NCBI GenBank assembly: GCA_031835245.1
Contig: JAVKOQ010000011.1
Coordinates: forward strand, 162,501 to 207,500
Direction of reading: 5' to 3'
Length of the DNA stretch: 45,000 nt
Source: Balamuthia mandrillaris
Lineage: Eukaryota > Discosea > Longamoebia > Balamuthiidae
Shown here: positions 21,453 to 32,465 of the stretch, piece by piece
Numbering within the stretch: the stretch's first letter is position 1
Layout of the letters: the number at the start of each line of letters is the position of its first letter
The notes under the pieces: generated by a model
The model's input: the letters and a program-made list of their open reading frames with translations, nothing else
Told to the model about the DNA's origin: nothing
Databases searched by the model: none
Program-made: the position numbers and the translations under genes

Positions 21453-21759
21453 AAAAATACCAATAATTTGAGATGTAATTCCGGAGGAATGTCCTCAGCA
21501 GGAGGGGGAGACGAGCGTCGTTGTTGTGGTTGTGGTTTCTTGGCGGAGGTGGAGCGTTCCTCTTTGGAGCTGCCACCACCACCACCAGCAGGTCCGAAGA
21601 AAGAACCCACAAACGGCAAGAAAGACACTGCATAAAAAAAAAGATGCAAAGTAACGGAGATACATTTTTAATCAAAAAAAAACACAAGATCAATTTTTTT
21701 TTTTTGTTGAGGTGAAAGTGGTGGAGGAGAACGAGAACGTACTATGAAGCTTCCTTACT
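17530..21759 (-). CDS. Divergent Ras/Rab-like GTPase with ~700-residue C-terminal extension
   Basis: Exons: A of the ATG at 21759, then 21627-21461, 21376-21289, 21026-20932, 20842-20744, 20567-20436, 20235-20184, 20065-19506, 19378-19194, 19011-18045 and 17976-17530; 930 residues, all phases consistent. The G domain lies at about 52-230: P-loop VVGGPNVGKTS (57-67), RYCYDLFTKHSDPTIGMD around switch I, FWDISHAE at switch II (110-117), GILMVFDCTKSDAQS, NQVD for NKxD (178-181), and YTSARSG for the SAK box. The usual DTAGQE is DISHAE, so the catalytic Gln and switch-II Gly are absent, as in Rab-like/RJL proteins; slow or no GTP hydrolysis is inferred. No C-terminal prenylation Cys is seen. The tail is Ser/Glu/Arg-rich, with one helical segment (about 400-490). 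The start relies on a split ATG (see finding); if wrong, coding still starts at or before 21627. Confidence 0.78.
19452..19500. repeat. (GA)n microsatellite in GTPase gene intron
   Basis: A GA dinucleotide run of nearly 50 bp on the plus strand. It reads (CT)n on the sense strand, within the intron between exons 20065-19506 and 19378-19194. Confidence 0.9.
20255..20425. repeat. GAA-rich tract in GTPase gene intron
   Basis: Imperfect GAA/GGAGAA repeats that read as CTT/TTC on the sense strand. They occupy most of the intron between exons 20567-20436 and 20235-20184. Confidence 0.8.
21045..21270. repeat. GA-rich tract in GTPase gene intron
   Basis: Imperfect GA/GAAGA repeats, pyrimidine-rich on the sense strand, in the intron between exons 21376-21289 and 21026-20932. 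A further (GA)n run at 21419-21450 sits in the preceding intron. Confidence 0.8.
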
Positions 21760-22366
21760 TTCTTTGACAACGGCAATGAATGCAAACCAACCAACAAGAA
21801 CAAACTCAACGTTATAGCGACCGAAATATACAAAATTTTTCTTCTTCTGTTTCACCTTTTCGACTTTCTTTTTAATGATGATGTTTTAGGTAACCATAGA
21901 AACAGGATGAAATCAAATGAAACATTTTCCATTTAAAGCATATTTTCCCTTTGATTTTTCCATTTTAAGCATTTGTTCCCTATTTTAGGTACTTCCGTTT
22001 TAAGCAGATCGTTGCCGAACTGCTGCTGAATTCCTGCCGATATGCTGCAGGGTTCGCTGTCGACAGTAATTTGACATGAGGAGCCGAATGTCGACAAATT
22101 ATCCTCAAAAGGAAATTTTCTTTTTCTTTTATTTTAATAAAATAAAAGAAGGAAAGAGAAGGGAAGAAGAAGGAGAGAAAAAGGTTTGTGAGGGAGGAAG
22201 AGAGAGAGAGACACCCTGCGGCAACTCCGTCCCACCCCTCCTCCTACGTATACGCAACCGACAAGACCAAAGCTTATTTCTTGTTTCCGCTCCGTTTATT
22301 TTTATTTTTTCCCCTTTTCCTCTTTTCCCTCTCTTTTGATTTTATTTATTCATTTGAGAAGAGAGA
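21760..22366. other. Divergent promoter region, GTPase and RBM26/27-like genes
   Basis: 607-bp gap containing the 5'-UTR exon of the GTPase gene, which ends at 21759 if the split start is right. AT-rich motifs near 21900-22010 include a loose repetition of TTCCATTT and TTAAGCAT. A GA-rich leader precedes the RBM26/27-like start at 22367. No coding segment is seen. Confidence 0.5.
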
Positions 22367-25300
22367 ATGAGATTTGATGACGAGCAAGAGAAGGACCTGA
22401 AGAGGTACCTCATCAACAGCTTAGAGCCCATGTGCGTTTCTCTCCGCCTTTATTTTAAAACTATTTCCCTTTTTTTTTTGTGTTTGGGACTAATCTTTCC
22501 TTTCTTTCATTCCTTCGAATGTTTTGTTTTGCTTCTCACGAAACACAGTTGTGCGGCTGACCCTTCCGTGCTCAGCAACTACATAATCGCGCTGCTGAAG
22601 CGGGACAAGCCAAAGGATGAGCTGCTCCGACTGTGCCAGGAGGAACTCATGGACTTTCTCGGTGGAGGTACTAATAATAACTTTATCCCCCTCTTTCCTT
22701 CTCTTTTCTATTGTTGGTTCCGTCTCGTCTCATTTCTTCTTCCTGTTCTTGCTCCTCTTCTCGTCCTCTGCTTTGTCACTGGTTCTCTTCTATCTCTGCT
22801 CTCTCTTTCTCTCTTTCTCTCTCCCTTTGGCGCTCTTTCTTCCCTCCAAAGGAATTATTCACCTTTTTTCTAAAAATAAATACAGAAACGCACGGTTTTG
22901 TGAACGCTCTTTTTGACACGCTCAACCGGAGGTCCTCTTTTGCTTCTTCCAAGAAGAAAAACGATGAAGACGGCTATGAAGATGACAGCCAGCAACTAGA
23001 TTCACGAAAGCGAGACAGATACGAAGACCAAACAGATGCCTCTTCTTACGACTCTTTGGATCAAAATAAGCGAGGAAGAAGAGAACATGAAGTAGAAGAG
23101 GGAGAAGCAGAAGGAGGAGATCAATACAGGTCCTCTTCACGAGACCATTACAGAAGTAGTAGCAGGGAGAGGGAAGATAGCGGAGAGAGAAGCTCCTCGC
23201 GTCATCGCGATGTGTTGGACGCCAACAATGGTGGCGTTCTGCGCAATCCACGACGTGGCAGCAGTCGCAGTGATAGAGAAGACAGAAGTAGAGACAGAGA
23301 CCGAGAGAGGGACCGAGAGAGGGAGAGAGGAGACCGCGACAGATCAAGAGACCGGTCTCACAGAGAGGATAGAGGCAGGGACAGAGAACGCAGTCGGAGA
23401 CGGATATGTCGGGATTATGGTACGTTTATTTTTCTTATCTTGATTGTCTTACTTGCATTGTCCTTTTATTTCACTTTCATCTTATTTTGTGCTTTACGCC
23501 TCGAACAGAAAAAGGTTATTGCCTGCGTGGCGCTCTTTGTCCTTACGAACATCAACCTTCCGGAAAAGCAGAAGGACCCGTCGTCATGGACGAGCAGGAG
23601 CTCTATAGACAGCACCAACACCCCCAATTAATGGGGGACACTGGCTCATTGGAGGAACAATCATACAACCCAGATGAACCCTTCCTTGTATCCCAAGGCG
23701 TAGTTGGTGCAGGAGGCGTGTGGCATCAGCCACAAGGTGTTCCTCCTCAGCAAATGCCGTTCCCTCCGGTTGGAGGCATGAATAGTGGTGGTATGGTGCC
23801 ATCTTTGGTACCTCCTGCTATGATGGGAGGAGGGGGATTAGGACTTCCATTACCGCCTCCTCATCATCACGGCGGAGGTGGTTTTAGTCCTCAAGATGGT
23901 GGTGTAGGAGGTTATCATCACAACAATAGAGGAGGAAGAGGAGGGTATCATCGACGCGGCGGTGGTGGTGGCAGAGAGTGGAGGGACCATTCTTCCGAGA
24001 GAACAACGGACGCCATCACGTTGACCGATAGCGGATCTGCCTCCTCTCGAGATAAGGATAGCACCTATGGCGGTGGAAGAGGAGCTAGAGGAAGAGGAAG
24101 AGGCGGAAGAGGAGGAAGGGGTGGCCTCGGAAGATTTGGGGGAGAAGACCAAGGCAGAGAAGGTGGTGGAGACAGAGATGGGCATGCGGAAGGTCGTAAA
24201 CGGTGGCATCAAGATAGCGCTTATCAACAACAGCAAGGAGGTAGTGATCAGGGAGGAGGACCTCCCTTCAAACGACAGCGCCAACAGCAAGTCGGCTATC
24301 AACCACGAGCCCAACGTAATAACATCGCGACTGACACCATCACCGTCACTCGCATCCCCGCCGAATCCAACAACATAGAGACCCTCAACTCCCACTTTAA
24401 GAAATTTGGCACTATTGTAAACATTCAGATCGAGCCTCATGAAAACAAGGCCCATGTACAGTTCACTAGCCACGCGGAGGCGCTGAAAGCCTTCCGTTCT
24501 CCTGAGCCTGTGCTCAGCAATCGTTTCATCGGTGTTTATCTTCGAAAAGAGGACTCTGGTGATGCATCTTCTGCTGCTTCTACTTCTTTTAGCAAAAGAG
24601 CTCCTTCCCCTCCTGTCCACATACCAACAACTTTGGAGAAAGCAGCAACTTTGACACCTGCCCTTTCAAAAGCGGCCGCACCTACTGCTTCTACTTCCAC
24701 TTCTTCAACTTCTGCAGCTTCCCCGGGTCCTACGGCAGCTAGCCTTGAACTTGGGAAGAAGCTCCAAGAACAGAAGCTGGAACTACGAAAGAAGCAGTTG
24801 GAGAAACAACAACAGTTGCTCCAAAAACTGGAGGCAATGAAAGGCATAAAATCGAAGGAAAAAGAGGAGCTCATGAGTCAGCTTACCTTATTGACAAAGC
24901 AGATCAATGAATCCATCGCAAAGGACAAGCAAAGTCTGAGCAAAGTTCCGAAGGTAAAACCAGAAGTTGCTGTTGTTGCCTCTGCTCCTTCTATTGGAAC
25001 GACACCCAAGAAGATGGATCGCACGTTGTTGATGAAAGAGCAACTGGATCGTGAGTTGGAGAGCATCACCCAATTGCAGTTGAAGAAGAGTCAACAAGAT
25101 TCTAGCAGTAGCGATACTGTTGCCACGAAAGCACGCGTGGAAGAGCTTAAGCGACTCATCGCAGAAAAAGAGAAAGCTTTGCAACAAGCGCAAGAAAGCA
25201 AAGAAGGAGAAGGAAAGGGTGCAGGAGAGAAGGCAAAGGAAGGGGAAGAAAATACTGAACAACCAGGAGAAAAAGATACTTCTACCAACCAGCACAAAGA

Positions 25301-26210
25301 ACAGAGGGAAGAAGAAGAAGAAGAGGAAGCCAACAACGAAGGTGAAGAGAACAACCGGCCGTTATCACGACTCGACATGCTGAAAAGCAAGTTGAGCTCA
25401 TTGCAACAGGAAGCCACCACTTTGGGCATTGACGCTCCTCTCACTCCTGTCCCCTATAGCAGATCTACTCGTGGCGGAGCGGCGGCAGGGAGAGGAGCAG
25501 CTTTTATACGTGGAGGCCGGGCAAGAGGCACGATTAGAGGGACAAGAGGAGCCGCTTCCTGGCGGGGAGGTAGAGGAAGAGGCAGAGGAGGAGGCCCCTC
25601 CGCCTTCAAGCTGGACAACAGAACGACCGTTATTCGAGTGCAGAACCTGCCAGAGGAACTGAGGTCAGAGGAGCTGCTGCGAGCTCATTTTCAGAGCTTT
25701 GGCTCCATTCTTAGTGTTGTCTACCAGGAGGATGGCAGCGCCTTAGTTCAATTTGATACTCGTCGGATGGCCGAAATGGTATGGCCGCTTTTCTTGTTCT
25801 CTCCTCTCACTTTTTTGTTTCTTGCTAACGTCAAGGTTTTTCTAAAGGCATTCCAACATGGCCAAACGTACAATAATCAGACAATGAACTTCGGTTGGTT
25901 CGATAAGATGGCCGAAGCTAGAGCTGCTGCTCAACCAGGTGCTTCCGTTTCCTCCGAGTCTTCTTCCGCAACTGGTGCCGCTGAACAGCAACAAGAGGTT
26001 TGTTTTCTTTCTTCTCATGCATTTCCTCCCTCTCCTTCTGTTTTTTTTTTTTCAAATCATATTCGTTTCTCACAATTTATCAAAAAGGAGGGAAGCAGAG
26101 GAGATGTTGTCGAGGAATATGCCTACGATGAAGAAGATTACTCAGCGACCTTTGAGGACGAAGTCAACGAGGAAGAAGAGGAAGACCAAGAACGGTCTTG
26201 GAAGAGATGA
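22367..26210 (+). CDS. RBM26/RBM27-like RNA-binding protein (PWI-like, CCCH, two RRMs)
   Basis: Exons 22367-22431, 22549-22667, 22886-23419, 23509-25778, 25848-25997 and 26088-26210; 1086 residues, phases 2,1,1,0,0. The N-terminal PWI-like domain (1-80) shows ADPSVLSNYIIALLKRDKP and ELMDFLGGETHGFVNALF, a strong match to RBM26/27. An Arg/Ser/Asp-rich stretch follows. A CCCH zinc finger (CRDYEKGYCLRGALCPYEH, C-x7-C-x5-C-x3-H) is formed across intron 3. Then come a Gly/Arg-rich region, RRM1 (ITVTRIPAESNNIETL, KAHVQFTSHAEALKAF), a Gln/Lys/Glu coiled coil, an RGG-type segment, RRM2 (TVIRVQNLPEELRSEELLRA, SALVQFDTRRMAEM) and an acidic tail. In animals and fission yeast, relatives act with nuclear RNA-decay adaptors (PAXT/MTREC). 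A nuclear RNA turnover or processing role is inferred. Intron 4 splits RRM2 between its last strands. Confidence 0.92.
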
Positions 26211-27221
26211 TGAACTTCTCTCTTCTCTTTCTCTCCTTTCATTTCATTTTTTTCTTATGTTTTGTTTTACTTGCTTTTTTGACTGAATGTAACGAACACT
26301 TTCATCTTATTATTAACGAATGGAGGGAAGAAAAAGAAAAAAGAAAAAGAAAAGAAAAACAATACAAAACAACGTTGAAAAAAAGAAAATGGGAGTGAAA
26401 AAAAAAAACCCAAAAAAAAAAACCAAAACCCTCCCTCTATTACTATTATTATTTATTTGTTCTCCACTCTTTTCAAAGAGTTACTCTTTCTCTTCTCTCC
26501 TCTTCTCTCTCTTCTTTTCCTTCTTCCTTCTATCTCTGCCACAAGCACGACCGAAAGAGACAGCGAGGTGCGAATTCGCGGTCTCGGTACGTCTCGTTGT
26601 ATTTTCCTTCTTTTTTTTTTTTAATCCCTTGCTTCTCTGAACGTTACCACCTTGCAGTGCCAGAACGATGTTCTTGGGGGACCAACGACACCCAAAAGCC
26701 TTCTTCTGATGACAGACGGACGGCCGGAGCGAGCCACAAGAGGATCGCCTTACGCACAAGCTTAAGTGGAGATAGCGTTAATTTTTTCTTATGCAAACAA
26801 TTGTGCTCTGTGAGCGTCGAACGCACGACCCTCTGGCCATAAGGATTTTTTTTAAAAAAACATCCGCTTGTATTCTGCGTCGAACTCGTGACCTTTAGGC
26901 TAACATTTTTTTTTGCAGCAAACCAAAATCCGCTCGTCCTCCACAAGCGTCGAACGCATAACCCCTTTAAAACCAAAAAAAAAAAAAAAAAAATCAAACT
27001 TGTCTTTGTCGGGAGTCGAACCCGAGCAAAAACAAAAAAGTAGAGAAAAAAGAAAGAATTGCGCCACTGAAAAAGAAAGAGAGAGGAGAGAGCAAGCAAA
27101 CGGTGCGTAGTGTCAGTCAAATAAATAGAATCATCCTCTTTGAGTCTCGCTGACATCAAGCTTGTTTGTTTTTTTTTTTTTTTCACCTTCCACTACCACT
27201 TGCTTGCAAACCAACAGGAGA
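26211..27221. other. 1-kb gene-free region upstream of cysteinyl-tRNA synthetase
   Basis: No coding segment is supported. From 26320 to 26640 it is A-rich, then T-rich and CT-rich. From 26800 to 27045 it holds four tRNA-T-arm-like units (separate entry). A splice-acceptor-like CCAACAG ends three bases before the ATG at 27222, so part of the region may be a 5'-UTR intron. Confidence 0.5.
26805..27075 (-). repeat. Tandem tRNA-3'-half-like units (degenerate)
   Basis: Four units of about 66 bp, each with GTCGAA on the plus strand (26816, 26879, 26949, 27015; spacing 63, 70, 66). On the minus strand each reads as a tRNA T-loop, TTCGACG or TTCGACT. The unit at 27009-27025 forms a perfect T-arm (5-bp TCGGG/CCCGA stem, 7-nt loop fitting TTCRANY) and contains GGTTCGACTCC, a pol III B-box match. 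TGGCGCAATTC, an A-box-like sequence, lies about 45 nt upstream on the minus strand, and a long T-run follows. The unit at 26879 keeps AAGGTCACGAGTTCGA as in a tRNA 3' half. No complete cloverleaf with a paired acceptor stem was found, so these are tRNA-derived relics, a pol III element, or chance similarity. Confidence 0.4.
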
Positions 27222-30200
27222 ATGGAACCGGTCAAAGCGTCGAAGAAGACAGTCAAACAGCCGGAATGGAAGCAACCTTCTGGCGGCGAGAACAAAGGTT
27301 TGGATTTTCATTTCTTTTCTTATCGATGATTAGATTGATACACTGCAACTGAGTCTGAACAAAATGGTGAACAACAGGCTTGTATGTCTACAACAGTTTG
27401 ACCAGCACCAAAGTGCCGTTCATCCCTGCCAAAGGCAACCGCGTCACTTGGTACATCTGCGGCCCTACCGTCTATGACTCTGCTCACTTTGGTCATGCCA
27501 GGTACGCTCGCGCTTCTCTCCTTCTCGTTCAAAGACTTTTATGTCTTCTCTCTCTCTCTCTCTCTCTCATTCACTCTTCTCCCGTACAACAGAAATTATC
27601 TCACGTTTGACATTATCCGCCGAATACTGGAGGACTACTTCAACTATGAGGTCTTTGCGGTGATGAACATAACCGATGTGGACGACAAGATCATCCTGAA
27701 GGCTCGCAAAGGCCATCTCGTACAAATTTACGAGTCCAAACACGCTGCCCTCAGCCAGAAAGTTGTCGCCTACGTAACCTCTGCTTTTGAAGACTACAAG
27801 ATGAAGCTGTTGGGAAAAGAACGACAGTTGAGCGAAGAAAAGTCCAAGTTGGAAGCTGCCGCCTTTACTCTTCAAGACGTCGGAGCCCAAAAGGGGCTGA
27901 CTCAAAAGTTAATGGAAAAAGGAGCAGAGCTCCGTTTGACGCAGGATAAGCTGTGGGAGATCACTCATGTGGAACGCAAGTTAGAAGAGCTGAAAAACCT
28001 TTCGGAGGAGGAATTAGCCAAAGTTTCCACTGCTGAAGGATTGTTGGACTTGAAGGATCCCTATGGTGCTCCACTGCCGGTGAGAGATGTGCTGGCTGAA
28101 CTTTTGGATAAGGAACGTGGTAAGAACGTACGTGAGGAACACATCTTTAGAGCGCACGCTGCCAAGTATGAGAAAGAGTTTATAGAAGACATGACTTCTT
28201 TAGGTACGTTTTTCTTGTTTTGGTTATGCCTGTAGAGAGACAGAGACAGAGACAGAAACAGAGACAGAGAGAGAGACAGAGAGAGAGACAGAGAGAGAGA
28301 CAGAGAGAGAGACAGAGAGACAGAGACAGAGACAGAGACAGAGACAGAGAAGAGACAGAGACAGAGACATAGACAGAGACAGAGACAGAGACAGAGACAG
28401 AGACAGAGACAGAGACAGAGACAGAGACAGAGACAGAGACAGAGACAGAGGGAGGGGAGAGAATAGGGAGATCACGAAGGGAAGAGAATTGCTAAGATGC
28501 TCTTGTTACAACAAAGGAATTAGAATGCCTGATGCCTTGACCCGTGTCACCGAATATGTACCCTACATTGTGTCGTATGTGGAGAAGATCATTGCAAACG
28601 GATTTGCCTACGAGTCCAATGGCTCTGTCTACTTTGACACTGTGGCCTTCTCGAAGGGAGGTCATGACTACGGTAAACTCGAGCCCTGGTCTGTTGGGGA
28701 TGAAAAACTGTTGCAAGATGGCGAAGGTATCTTCTGTTTTCTACCGTCTGCTTTCTTTTTTACTTCTGCCTCTCTTTCTGTTCCATGTATCCGTTCTTTC
28801 ATGTCTTTTTTGGGAGAAATTCTCATGTACCTTTTGTTAAACAAAAACGCAGGCGCGCTTTCCCAAGGAGCTGAAAAGAGGTCATCAAACGACTTTGCTC
28901 TGTGGAAAAAGTCAAAACCAGGAGAACCGACATGGGACTCTCCCTGGGGTAAAGGAAGGCCCGGATGGCACATAGAGTGCAGTGCAATGGCCAGCGACAT
29001 TCTCGGCAACAACATGGACATCCACAGCGGAGGCTCCGATTTGAGGTTTCCTCATCATGACAATGAGTTAGCTCAATCGGAGGCTCATTTCGGATGCGCT
29101 CAGTGGGTCAATTATTTCCTTCACTCAGGTGAACCTTGCTTTCTCTCTTTCTCTTTATCTCTTTCTGTCTTTTAGTGCCCTTTGTTATTATTTTTGGTGT
29201 AGCACACACTGCTACCTTTCATATTTATCTTTACTAGCTTTCTCTTTCATTCTTCCACCATGGAAGATGTTCATTCCATTTGTCTGACAATGTTTTACAT
29301 TCAAAACCAAAACAAAAAAGGCCACCTTCATATTGACGGTTTGAAGATGTCAAAGTCCCTGAAGAATTTTATCACCATCAGAGAAGTACTGAAGCAAACA
29401 ACTCCCCGTCAAATCCGTCTCTACTTTGCTATGCAGTCATGGCACAATGTGATGGACTTTGATCGCAAGAACGGATTGGAGGAGCTACGAAACAAGGAAA
29501 AGGTATTGCTTCGCTTCTTTGAAAGCGTCTCAAAGATCGTTCTTGATGCGAAGAGCGCCGAAGAGGAGGAGACCCGATGGACAACGGAGGAGAAGGAGCT
29601 TCATGATAAGCTGTTGAGCACCCAGGAAGCCGTTCATGCTGCTTTCTTGAATAACTTTGACACTCCCAAGGTTGATCACCTATCCTGTTATCAAACCCAC
29701 TTAGAGCGACTAACAGACCCTTCCTCTCTTTTAGGCATTAAGAAAACTGTTCGACATTGTTCGAGAAACAAACATCTACATCAACCGTAAAACTGGAACT
29801 TCTGCTTCCACCTCCAACAACACTCCCATTCGTGGATTGCTCGTCCGTAAGATTGCCGCATACGTGGCCAAGATATTGAACGTGATCGGCATTCAGTTCC
29901 CAGAGTATGGCTTTGGCGCAGCCTCCTCCTCTGCCTCCTCTTCCGGCGGTTCGTCCGAGGTTGACAAACAGACCGAAACGCGGTTGATTAAGCCTTACTT
30001 GGATATTTTGGCCACTCTGAGGCAACAGGTTTCTTCTTCTTTCTTTGTTTCTCTCTCTTGCTGACCTTTTAAACAAAAAAAAAGATACGAGATTTGGCGA
30101 TAAAGGGAGCCCCTGCCAGCGAGTTCTTGAAGCTCACCGACCACTTGCGCGATGAGATCATGCCCAACTATGGCATTCGTTTGGAAGATGAAGGTCTCTA

Positions 30201-30641
30201 TTCTCTTTTCTCTCTCCAATCTTTTCTCTTTCTTACATGGTTCCCTTTGCTTTAGGTTCTCATTTGTGGACAGCAGTCCCGGCTGAGCTCCTGAAGCAAG
30301 AGCTGCAGCGCAAGAAAGAAAACACGGCCAAGCAACTCCTTGAAAAGACCAAACGCCGCATCGTCGCGCTCACCCGCGACATTGAGAACTGGCAGAGCTA
30401 CTCGGTGCCACCGGAGGACTACGGCAAGGACAAGTACAGCGAGTTTGATGCGGAGGGTTTGCCGGTCAAGGAGATCGGAGGGAAGGAGGTCAGCAAGAAG
30501 CTGCAGAAGCTCTTTCCTAAGAGCAAGAAGAAGCACGAGGAGAATCACAAAAAGTATTTGAAGATGGTGGAGAAGGACCCGCTGTTCTTGGACAACTTGA
30601 AAGCGGAGCTGCAAAGGCTGAAAGAGAGCTTGGCAGAATAA
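27222..30641 (+). CDS. CARS1: Cysteinyl-tRNA synthetase, cytoplasmic type
   Basis: Nine exons: 27222-27297, 27378-27501, 27593-28203, 28517-28726, 28853-29128, 29321-29670, 29735-30028, 30085-30193 and 30256-30641; 811 residues, all phases consistent. It charges tRNA-Cys with cysteine using ATP. Class I motifs are present: [17 protein letters not shown] carries the zinc-ligand Cys and an HIGH-type [17 protein letters not shown] and [13 protein letters not shown] supply the zinc/substrate site, and [10 protein letters not shown] is the KMSKS loop. It has the eukaryotic-type insertion between the catalytic halves (about 105-250) and a long Lys-rich C-terminal extension, as in metazoan/fungal cytosolic enzymes. 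No mitochondrial targeting peptide is visible ([19 protein letters not shown]). It converges on the Sip5-like gene with 59 bp between stop codons. Confidence 0.95.
28234..28452 (+). repeat. (GACAGA)n/(GAGA) satellite in cysteinyl-tRNA synthetase intron 3
   Basis: About 220 bp of GACAGA hexamers mixed with GAGAGAGACA, filling the 313-bp intron 28204-28516. It is purine-rich on the sense strand, unlike the other expanded introns in the window. Confidence 0.92.
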
Positions 30642-30678
30642 TGATAATGATATCGCTAGTTACAAACAGAATTTTTAA

Positions 30679-30684
30679 AATAAA
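30679..30684 (+). terminator. Putative poly(A) signal of cysteinyl-tRNA synthetase
   Basis: AATAAA 38 bp after the stop codon, inside the 59-bp gap before the convergent Sip5-like gene. Hexamer match only. Confidence 0.45.
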
Positions 30685-30700
30685 GGGAAGAGGCAAACGT

Positions 30701-32433
30701 TTAAACAAGAGTTCGTTCTTTTCCCTTCAGCTTTTCCGACTTTCTTCGTTGTCGTTGTTGAACCGTCTTTCTCTTTTCTTCCTCTTCTTCTTCTTCTTCC
30801 GCTTCTTCATCTTCATCCGTTTCGTTGCTTCCATCTCCAGCTTCGCCCAAGGGGGTATGTTGCAAGTCAATCAGAGCAGCCGGCATTTCCGGCGCCTCTT
30901 TGGCTGACAGTGTTCGTTTTCTGTGTGTTGGCCGTGAAGGAGTTGAAGAGGAAGACCGCCGAGAAGGCAGGATAGTGAGCTCCCCAACGGCATCGTCATC
31001 GTCATTGTGTCCTTGTTCCCCTTCCTCATCTTCAAGTTGTTGCGGAGCGAGAGCGTCCAACAGACGGAGAGAGGAAGAGGAGTGAGGACGAGAAGTGCGG
31101 GTCTCTTCCTCTTCTTCCTTTTCTTTGCCTTTCTCCTCCTCTTCATCGATCATCCCCGGAGACGTTGACGCGGAGGCAGAACTTGACTTTCTTTGCTGTT
31201 GCTGTTTGAGTTGTTTAAGTTTGTTCTTCTTGTTGACAGCGGCACTCTTTTTCTCTCCAACTCTTTTTTCTGCTTCTTCTTCTTCCTCGGAACTGCTAGA
31301 ATCGAAGATGAATATGCGACGAGAAGGAGAAGTGGAAGGTAACGAAGTAGCGTTTACTCCGCTCTTATTTTCTTGTGGCTGTTCATTTTGTTCTCTCTTG
31401 TTGCCGCCACGATCTATTTTAAAAATTGTTTTATATACAAAAAAATTAATACATAAATATAAGAGAGAAGAAAATGAGAATGAAGATGAGAAGAAAAGTT
31501 GGGGATGTTTTTAATCACCATTGCTTTCTAACAAAGACAAACGAATGGCTTCCATGAGCATCAGTTCCTCGAGGTCTTTCTCGGGAGAGGAACCTGTGGA
31601 GGAAGCTTCTGCTGGAGGATACGTTGAAGCAGAAGGGGAAGAAGTGGAGGTAATGACTGTGTTGATGTTGCCTTCCTGCATAGAAAGTGTTCGTTGCTCC
31701 CTTCCAGATACTTTTGTCATAAAGAGTAGAAAAGTTAAGAAAAATAGTTATGATGATAAACAGTAAAATTGAGAGAAGGCGTACTCTTTTTGTGGCGCTG
31801 AGCAGATGTCCGAAGATCCTCTTTCGAAGAAGACAACGATCCGTCTTTTCTTCGTGGGCTCTTTCTTTTCTTTTTCTTTTGTTGATTATTGTTACCCTCG
31901 TTTTCATCTGCAGTCGCTCCGCCTTCCTCCGTAATAGTAACCGAGCTGATGTCTTCTCCAACAGTGATGGTGATGCTTCCACTAACCCCACTGTTTTCGG
32001 TCGAAGCTGCAATTCCGTTCTTCTCTTTTCCTTTTTGTTCCGTCAACAATTGTTGTTGTTTTCTTTTGTTCTCCTCTCTTTGTCTGTCCCTTTCGATCTC
32101 TTCCTCTCTCATCCTTTGTTGCAGTTCCAAAACTTTTTTCTCTTCCTGCTCTTCAGCCTCTCGCTCCTCGCGAGTTTTTGGGCCAGAAAAGGTAATGGAA
32201 AATTTGTTTCGGTTGCAGAAAGGACAACTAGGGCAGAAAGAGAGATCAGAAATGAGAGAATGAGAGAGAGAGAGAGAGAGAGAGAGTGAGTGAGACGTAC
32301 AAGGCCTGCAATGGCGGTGTATTTGGCTTCTTGATCTGAAGAAAACATTCTGTACAAAGTTCTTTTTTACAACATCGCGTTCTGTTCAGGCCGCCAGCAT
32401 AGTACTTTGAGTGTGAACAATGGAAAGAAAGTT

Positions 32434-32465
<32 letters not shown>

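Noticed and set aside
26700-26740. Possible C/D-box snoRNA (CTGATGA near 26706)
   Set aside because: The C-box purine is wrong, and no D-box or terminal stem is found.
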